Shown: piece by piece, positions 58,383 to 64,000 of the stretch | Position numbering within the stretch: the stretch's first letter is position 1 | Layout of the letters: every line of letters starts with the position of its first letter | NCBI GenBank assembly: GCA_004194705.1 | Contig: SADC01001330.1 | Location: forward strand, 62,001-126,000 | Direction of reading: 5' to 3' | Origin: Ditylenchus dipsaci | Lineage: Eukaryota > Nematoda > Chromadorea > Rhabditida > Anguinidae | Length of the DNA stretch: 64,000 bases | The notes under the pieces: generated by a model | The model's database searches: none | What the model was told of the DNA's origin: nothing | Seen by the model: only the letters and a program-made list of their open reading frames with translations | Made by a program: the position numbers and the translations under genes

Positions 58383-59489
58383 CAGTAGAGATGATGACGA
58401 TCGATTAATCGCACCTGCGATTAATCGCAAATCGCACCAAATTTGGCAAAAAATAATCGCATCGCATAATCGCATGCATGCTTTTGAAATAATCGCAAAT
58501 CGCAATCGCAATTTGAGAAATTGCACGATTAATCGCAAATTTTGCCATACTGAAAAATTTACCAGCAAAATTACTTTTAGTAATGGATGGAACTTTTTTT
58601 ACCGCAAAAACTTGGAAATTACTGCAAAATATTTTTCTCACCGTAATGTGATCTTCCGGCAAAATACTTTTCTCACCGCAAAATACTTTTTTTCTTACGC
58701 AAAAATACTCTTTTCTCATCGCAAATTTTTTAGTCAGAAAATAACTTATCTCGCTCAAAATCTCACCCAGAGTGGTCAGAAGCACTTGAAAGATGGTTTT
58801 TAGGATTCACTAAAAAGGAGTCAGTTTTTCGCGAAAACTCGATTTCACGCATCAGTATCCCACTTTAATCGGCTTAATCGCTGAGAATCTAACTCTAAGC
58901 CATTCTCAACCACCTTAAAGCATCCTAAACTGTTCTAAACCAGTATGTAAGTATTCTGAAAAGTCTGAAGGGTGGTTCAGAGCGGTTAAGGGTGAGATTC
59001 TTAGCTATCGAGATGACCAAAGGGTGATTCTGACGCGCGCAATAGAATTTTCGCAATAAGTTCACCCCAAAAAACCAGCTTTTAGGTGCTTTTGACCACT
59101 CTCGGGTGGGATTCTGAGCGATCCAAGTGATTTTCTGACTAAAAAATTCAAATTCCCGCGAAATTTTGACTAAAAATCCTTGATTTTCTCAACAATAATC
59201 TGAAGATGCTTAACTACAGGTACTTATTGTTGATAGTTGTCGCAAATGTCCACGTTTACTTTAAATAAAGCTTTTGTTTGTGCATAGTGTTAAAAGTTTT
59301 GGTTTCTAGGAGCTAAAAGCAAAAGTAATCGCATAATCGCGCGATTAATCGCACCTGAATTTTTTTGCGATAATCGTTGCGATTAATCGCATTTATTTTT
59401 TCAAATAATCGCAATCGCAATCGCATCGGGTTAAGACCAAAATAATCGCAATCGCATAATCGCAAAAGGCCAAATCATCATCTCTACTG
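58383..59489. mobile_element. hAT-like element with AATCGCAATCGC ends
   Basis: Ends CAGTAGAGATGATGACGATC and CAAATCATCATCTCTACTG. Subterminal regions are dense in TAATCGCAATCGCA repeats. The interior also has ATACTTTTTTC-type units at 58620-58740. The flanking 8-mers do not match, so the duplication is not confirmed. Confidence 0.68.
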
Positions 59490-59497
59490 TGCAGTAG

Positions 59498-59888
59498 GAC
59501 GGCTATCGATTACCGACGGTCAATGAATTTATTTTTTTGAAATTTTCGATCAAAATCGTCAAGTTTTAGGGTAAAAGTTTCTGGAAAGTCGACCCTAATA
59601 CCAAAATCTCATCCTGAATCCGAATACGTTGAGATCAGATCGAAATATTTTTATAGACTGAGATATCTACTAAAATAGGTAAATGGTGCTAAATTCCTGG
59701 TCTATCTACTCAAAATAGCTATATATCAGCCCATAGAAATTATTTTGATCTGATCTCAACGGATTCGTATTCAGGATGAGATTTTGGAATTAGGGTCGAC
59801 TTTCAGAAATTTTTGCCCTGAAAATTGACGATTTTGATCAAAAATTTCAAAAAAAAATTCATTGACCGTCGGTAATCGATATTTTACC
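59498..59888. mobile_element. Palindromic element with 10-bp target duplication
   Basis: A 391-bp element with near-symmetric arms (CTATCGATTACCGACGGTCA and TGACCGTCGGTAATCGATA). It is flanked by an exact TGTGCAGTAG at 59488-59497 and 59889-59898. A 10-bp duplication suggests a Mutator-like mover. Confidence 0.75.
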
Positions 59889-60033
59889 TGTGCAGTAGTG
59901 TGATCATTGGAATAAGCTCTTATCTCATAAATTTTCTGTATAGGGCTTGATTTCTAAGACGTTTTTCGTTTTCAGCTTTCTTTCGCTCTCAAGTTTTTTC
60001 CGTTATCAGTTCTCTTTGATCCGCTAAGCAACC

Positions 60034-60490
60034 ATGGCTCGTACCAAGCAGACGGCATACAAGACTGTGGCAGGCAAGGCTCCGCGCAAGCAGCTGGTAC
60101 TTCCAATTTTGTCTTTCTTTGTGTGAACTCCGTTGATCGCCCTTGTTTCAGGCAACCAAGAAGGCGGCTGGTGGTCTGGAATCCGGATTGAAGAAGCCGC
60201 GTCGCTACCGCCCTGGAACAGTTGCGCTCCGCGAAATCCGTCGCTACCAGAAGACCACGGATCTCCTGCTCCGAAAGTTGCCTTTCCAGCGCCTGGTTCG
60301 GGAAGTGGCTCAGCAGCATCGGGACGACTATCGCTTCCAGTCATCAGCTGTTCTGGCTCTTCAAGAAGCGGCTGAGGCCTACCTGACTGCACTCTTCGAA
60401 GACACGAATCTGTGTGCAATTCATGCAAAAAGGGTGACAATCATGCCGAAGGATATGCAGCTTGCTCGTCGGATCCGCGGTGAAGCCTAG
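60034..60490 (+). CDS. H3: Divergent histone H3 variant with one intron
   Basis: Exon 1 is 60034-60096 ([20 protein letters not shown]+L) and exon 2 is 60152-60490, giving 133 residues against 136 with Met in canonical H3. The fold is intact: [78 protein letters not shown] and ARRIRGEA. K4, K9, K14, K18, K23 and a KKP (K36-like) site are present. R8 is Tyr, S10 is Thr, the ARKS stretch around K27 is replaced by AAGGLESG with a two-residue deletion, and the C-terminal ERA is EA. It packages DNA in nucleosomes. The intron is replacement-variant-like, but a histone-type 3' stem-loop follows. Clear ATG context (ACCATGG). Confidence 0.93.
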
Positions 60491-60553
60491 AATATTTTTC
60501 TCCTTGTCTTTGTCTGAATTTATTGTTGATCTTTTTGTTGTCTCGCTAGCCAA

Positions 60554-60571
60554 CAGTCCTTTTAAGGACTG
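60554..60571 (+). promoter_or_regulatory. Histone-type 3' stem-loop
   Basis: CAGTCCTTTTAAGGACTG forms a 7-bp stem with a 4-base TTTA loop, preceded by CCAA, 63 bases after the H3 stop. Size and position match the stem-loop that processes replication-dependent histone mRNAs. An AATAAA follows at 60591, so both end-formation signals are present. Confidence 0.65.
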
Positions 60572-61679
60572 CTGTATGTTGTTGATTTGGAATAAAATTT
60601 ATGCTGGTTAGTATTCGGATGTATTGTTTTTTGTTTTTTATTTATTATATACTTTGGTCATATGGCTAATTTCTATGCTTAATTTGCCGAATTCTCAAAA
60701 ACCGGCCCAAGTCGTAACGTTTCACGATACCACAATCGAAAGTGCACGCTCATCCCTATCGATTGCCGAAAAAATGAGAGTCGTCTCTAGCTCGAGAAAA
60801 TTCTAAAAGAAAAAGAACAGTGTGACTTACTCAGTCCAATACAGGGTGTCCCAAGAAATTTGATACACTTTGAAGAGTCATAACTTTTTTCTGGAGTAAA
60901 TTTTGAAAAACTGTCAACGCAGATCGACTCAGAACGTATGACAAATTTTCTGGTATATAAAGTCAAAAACATGTACATGGACGTTTCCCTGTAAAATCGT
61001 TTCCTGTAAGCCGTTTCCCTGTAAGGGACATTTCCTGTAAGGGACATTTCCCTGTAAGAAATGTCAAGGTACTGTAACGTGGAGGAAAATTTTTATGACT
61101 CAACTTTTGAAGACCAATCGGACTAATTCTGAAATAATTACCCCTCAGGGTATCCCGATGGTAGTATGGAGTATTACTACCAAAAAGTAGTTCTCAGATC
61201 GTAGTGGGGTGAGATCAAGAGTCATCCATGTTTTGATACCAGTGATGTGCAACAAAAAAATTTTGCTCCTGCTCTGGCTCTTGGCTCCTGCGGCAGAATT
61301 TTCGCTTTGGCTCCTTGGCCCGTGGGTCTTATTTCCTGTCCCACTTTTTGGCTCCCGCTGTGGCTCTTGGCTCCTGCCCCGAAAATTTTGGCTCCTGCTC
61401 TTGCCCCAATTTTTTTGGCTCTGGCTCTTGGCTTGGAGCAGGAGTGGAGCTGCGCACATCACTGGTTGGTACTAGTGTCGATAATTCTGGTAGTGGGGCC
61501 TAATTGGTAGTACTAAATTTGTGCTGCCCACACGGTAAAGCTAAGGTGGTACCCACATGGTAGTACCCGAAGTTAGTTAAACGGCACTTGTTTACTGGGG
61601 GGGGGCGCCTTTTTGGTCAACTATGAATAGTGTTCAGGCGTCTTCTAAATAATTTTTCTACGCTAAAACGATAAAAAAA

Positions 61680-62462
61680 AGGGACAATACTTTTTTCTCC
61701 GACTAAAACAGTTTTTTTTCCGACTAAAATATTTTTTTTTCCGACTAATTTCATTTCCGACTAAAACACTTTTTTCTCCGACTAAAATACTTTTTTCTCC
61801 GACTGAAATACTTTTTCTCCGACTAATGTTGATTCTCGACACGAAATCAACCATTTTTAAAAATTTTGTGTGAAATTCAAGGGTGGGCAAAGACCAGATG
61901 GCTGGAGACCCACTCCGGAATGGCCAAAAGGCCAAAATTATTGGTTTTTTCGGGTTTACTAAAGGGGAGTAAACTTTTTGAGAAAAATCGATTGAGCGGA
62001 TCAGATTTCGGGTCCGATCGGCTTAATCGCTCAGAATTCCAGGTTTATGGTGGTTTCGAGTGGTTCAGGCTGGAGTTGTGGGCGATTAAGCCGATCGGAC
62101 CCGAAATCTGATCCGCTCAATCGATTTTTCTCAAAAAGTTTACTCCCCTTTAGTAAACCCCAAAAACCAATAATTTTGGCCTTTTGGCCATTCCGGAGTG
62201 GGTCTCCAGCCATCTGGTCTTTGCCCACCCTTGAATTTCACACAAAATTTTTTAAAAATGGTTGATTTCGTGTCGAGAATCAACATTAGTCGGAGAAAAA
62301 GTATTTCAGTCGGAGAAAAAAGTATTTTAGTCGGAGAAAAAAGTGTTTTAGTCGGAAATGAAATTAGTCGGAGAAAAGTGTTTTAGTCGGAAATGAAATT
62401 AGTCGGAAAAAAAATATTTTAGTCGGAAAAAAAGTGTTTTAGTCGGAGAAAAAAGTATTGTC
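61680..62462. repeat. Near-perfect 780-bp foldback with CCGACTAAAATACTTTTTTC ends
   Basis: The arms of about 390 bp mirror each other around about 62070. The outer 140 bp of each consists of tandem CCGACTAAAACACTTTTTTC-type units; the inner part includes GGCCTTTTGGCCATTCCGGA and GATTAAGCCGATCGGACCC. The very high arm identity suggests a recent or gene-converted copy. Confidence 0.8.
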
Positions 62463-62574
62463 CAAAAAAAAGTTGTTTCCAAACATTTTCCGTACTAAAA
62501 AGTTAGGATTTCGAAAAAATTTTGGTTATCATAAGTAGACCAATTTCCTTGGTCCCCAAGCTAAATACACCAAA

Positions 62575-63475
62575 AGGGGGTAACACTATAGAATGCCCCC
62601 CCCCCCAGCTAGCGAAAAATTTACTTTTCCTGAAGGGAGAGGACCCGTCCCATTTGATTCTCGTGCTCTGAATAGGCACGGAAATACTTTGGTTTCCGAA
62701 AATCGAAAAAAATTTTTTTCGATTTGCCTTGGTCCCCCAAGGTAAAATTTTTAAGAAAATTCAAAAAAAAATTTTTTTTGAATTCCCGCCAAAACATTTT
62801 TTAAGGGATTTAGGGCTGTATTGGGAGGGGAAGGGAATAAAAGGGGCCACCTTCATGGAAAAATTATGAAAAGTGAATTCTGGACTACTTCGGATGTCCT
62901 GCCATGTTTTTCAACTGGGCCGTGGCAAAAAGAGACTCTATATGCATTTTATGGTCAAGAGTACTTCTCGGAATCATGTCTAAGGTAAGTGAGTGCGCGC
63001 ATCTCTAACTCTCAAGCCCCCTGCGCCCCCTTCGGGGGCGCAGGGGCTTGGGGGCTTGGAGTTGAGATGCGCACACCCACATACCTTAGACACAAATCAC
63101 TCGAAAGTGACTCTGGATGCATTAAAAAGCATGCATACCAGAGTTTATTTATGCGGTAGGCCCCAGTATTCAAAACTATGTTCAACATCTTCTTTTTAGG
63201 GGCCTTATGTGATTAGTGGCCCTCTTTTGTCCCTTCCCCTCCAATACAGCCCTAAATCCCTTAAAAAATGTTATGGCGGGAATTCAAAAAAATTTTTTTT
63301 TTGAATTTTCTTAAATTTTTACCTTGGGGACCAAGGCAAATCGAAAAAAAAAATTTTCGATTTTTCGGAAACCAAAGTGTTTCCGTGCCTATTCAGAGCA
63401 CGAGAATCAAAATGGGACGGGTCCTTTCCCTTCAGGAAAAGTAAATTTTTCGCTAGCTGGGGGGGCATTCTATAG
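62575..63475. repeat. Foldback element enclosing a GC-core repeat copy
   Basis: The left arm 62575-62870 (including GAATGCCCCCCCCCCCAGCT, GGCACGGAAATACTTTGG and GCCTTGGTCCCCCAAGG) is mirrored at 63205-63475. Between them, 62925-63195 is a full copy of the GC-core family, with CCCCCTGCGCCCCCTTCGG and ACCCACATACCTTAGACAC. Confidence 0.78.
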
Positions 63476-63718
63476 TATAGCCGTGAAACGGTTTTACGGG
63501 GAAACGTCGCGTACCCCAAAAACACGATTTTCGCTTGGTCCCCCTGGGTTTGGGCCGTGCCCATCCAGAGACCATCCAAAGTCCAGCACCCGAAACACAG
63601 GGGGGACCAAGCGAAAATCGTGTTTTTGACTTTATATACCAAAAAATTGTCATGCGACATTCACTCCAGAAAAAAGTTATGATTCTTCAAAGTGTATCAA
63701 ATTTCTTGGGACACCCTG

Positions 63719-64000
63719 TACTATATAAAATTATCTGCTGTAACAACAACGAGATATATTTGTTATGTAATCTCTCTTGGGACCTGCTGATTAGATCATG
63801 ACTGGGCAGGTTTTTAAGAGCCTTAGACAATCGAAAATTTACCAACTCTCACAAGGAAACCGTTTGAACTTCGAAATCGAGTCAGCGAATTCTAAATATT
63901 GCATCGTGTAGAGCATAGTCGAATTACTTATAGTAGCCGGAGTTATTTTGGTGGACAGCCACAAAAATTTTGAGTTCTAGGTCAAAGAAAGTCAAAAACC
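63719..64000. other. Right edge: start of another element
   Basis: Contains GTGTAGAGCATAGTCGAATT at about 63906, close to TAGAGCATAGTCGATTTACT in the foldback at 14591-15296. A related element probably continues beyond the window. Confidence 0.35.

Larger units (their letters stand above)
60842..63718. mobile_element. 2.9-kb TA-flanked composite element
   Basis: Ends CAGGGTGTCCCAAGAAATTT and AAATTTCTTGGGACACCCTG continue matching inward for about 55 bp; TA is on both sides (60840-60841 and 63719-63720). Inside are CCCTGTAAGGGACATTT tandem units (60990-61060), a hAT-like MITE (61240-61464, ends CAGTGATGTGCAAC / GCACATCACTG) and two large foldbacks (61680-62462 and 62575-63475). No transposase of its own was found. 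Confidence 0.72.

Overview
This is a eukaryotic nuclear window. The genes have spliceosomal introns with GT..AG borders, acceptors often read TTTCAG or TTTTAG, many introns are short (about 45-65 bp), and the DNA is AT-rich and full of transposable elements. The products point to an invertebrate animal. A nematode would fit the acceptor style and TTAGGC-like motifs inside one repeat family, but nothing here fixes the phylum.

Gene layout, left to right: the end of an unidentified plus-strand ORF (1-330); the 5' half of an ADP-ribosylglycohydrolase gene on minus (2595-4549); glycogenin on plus (8179-10791); an unidentified multipass membrane protein on plus (12499-13825); an unidentified coiled-coil protein on plus (15588-18114); the ER-Golgi cargo receptor ERGIC3/Erv46 on plus (18896-23332); a Tribbles-type pseudokinase on minus (main exons 35229-41210, with a possible last exon at 28395-28604 carrying a COP1-binding-like motif); eIF1 on plus (33842-34304), inside the proposed last Tribbles intron; and a divergent histone H3 gene with one intron and a histone-like 3' stem-loop (60034-60571). 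These are housekeeping genes in a repeat-rich setting and form no pathway.

The rest is mostly DNA transposons, many with target-site duplications (TSDs) readable by eye. There are several hAT elements with exact 8-bp TSDs (892-1319, 5167-5271, 29252-31966, 37851-39200, 41695-42504, 50338-50490), a Mutator-like element with transposase remnants (53367-54998), TA-flanked pogo/Tc1/mariner-like elements, and TTAA-flanked elements including three copies of one palindromic family. Elements are nested up to three deep.

The most notable item is the 2.7-kb hAT element at 29252-31966, which carries a broken, internally deleted 5' fragment of a citrate synthase gene. It looks like transposon capture of a host gene fragment. 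A second theme is a shared architecture: many unrelated elements have ends built from short tandem direct repeats arranged as giant inverted repeats.

Several otherwise well-conserved genes need a one-base frame change to read through. This suggests assembly indels, so exon joins there are tentative.
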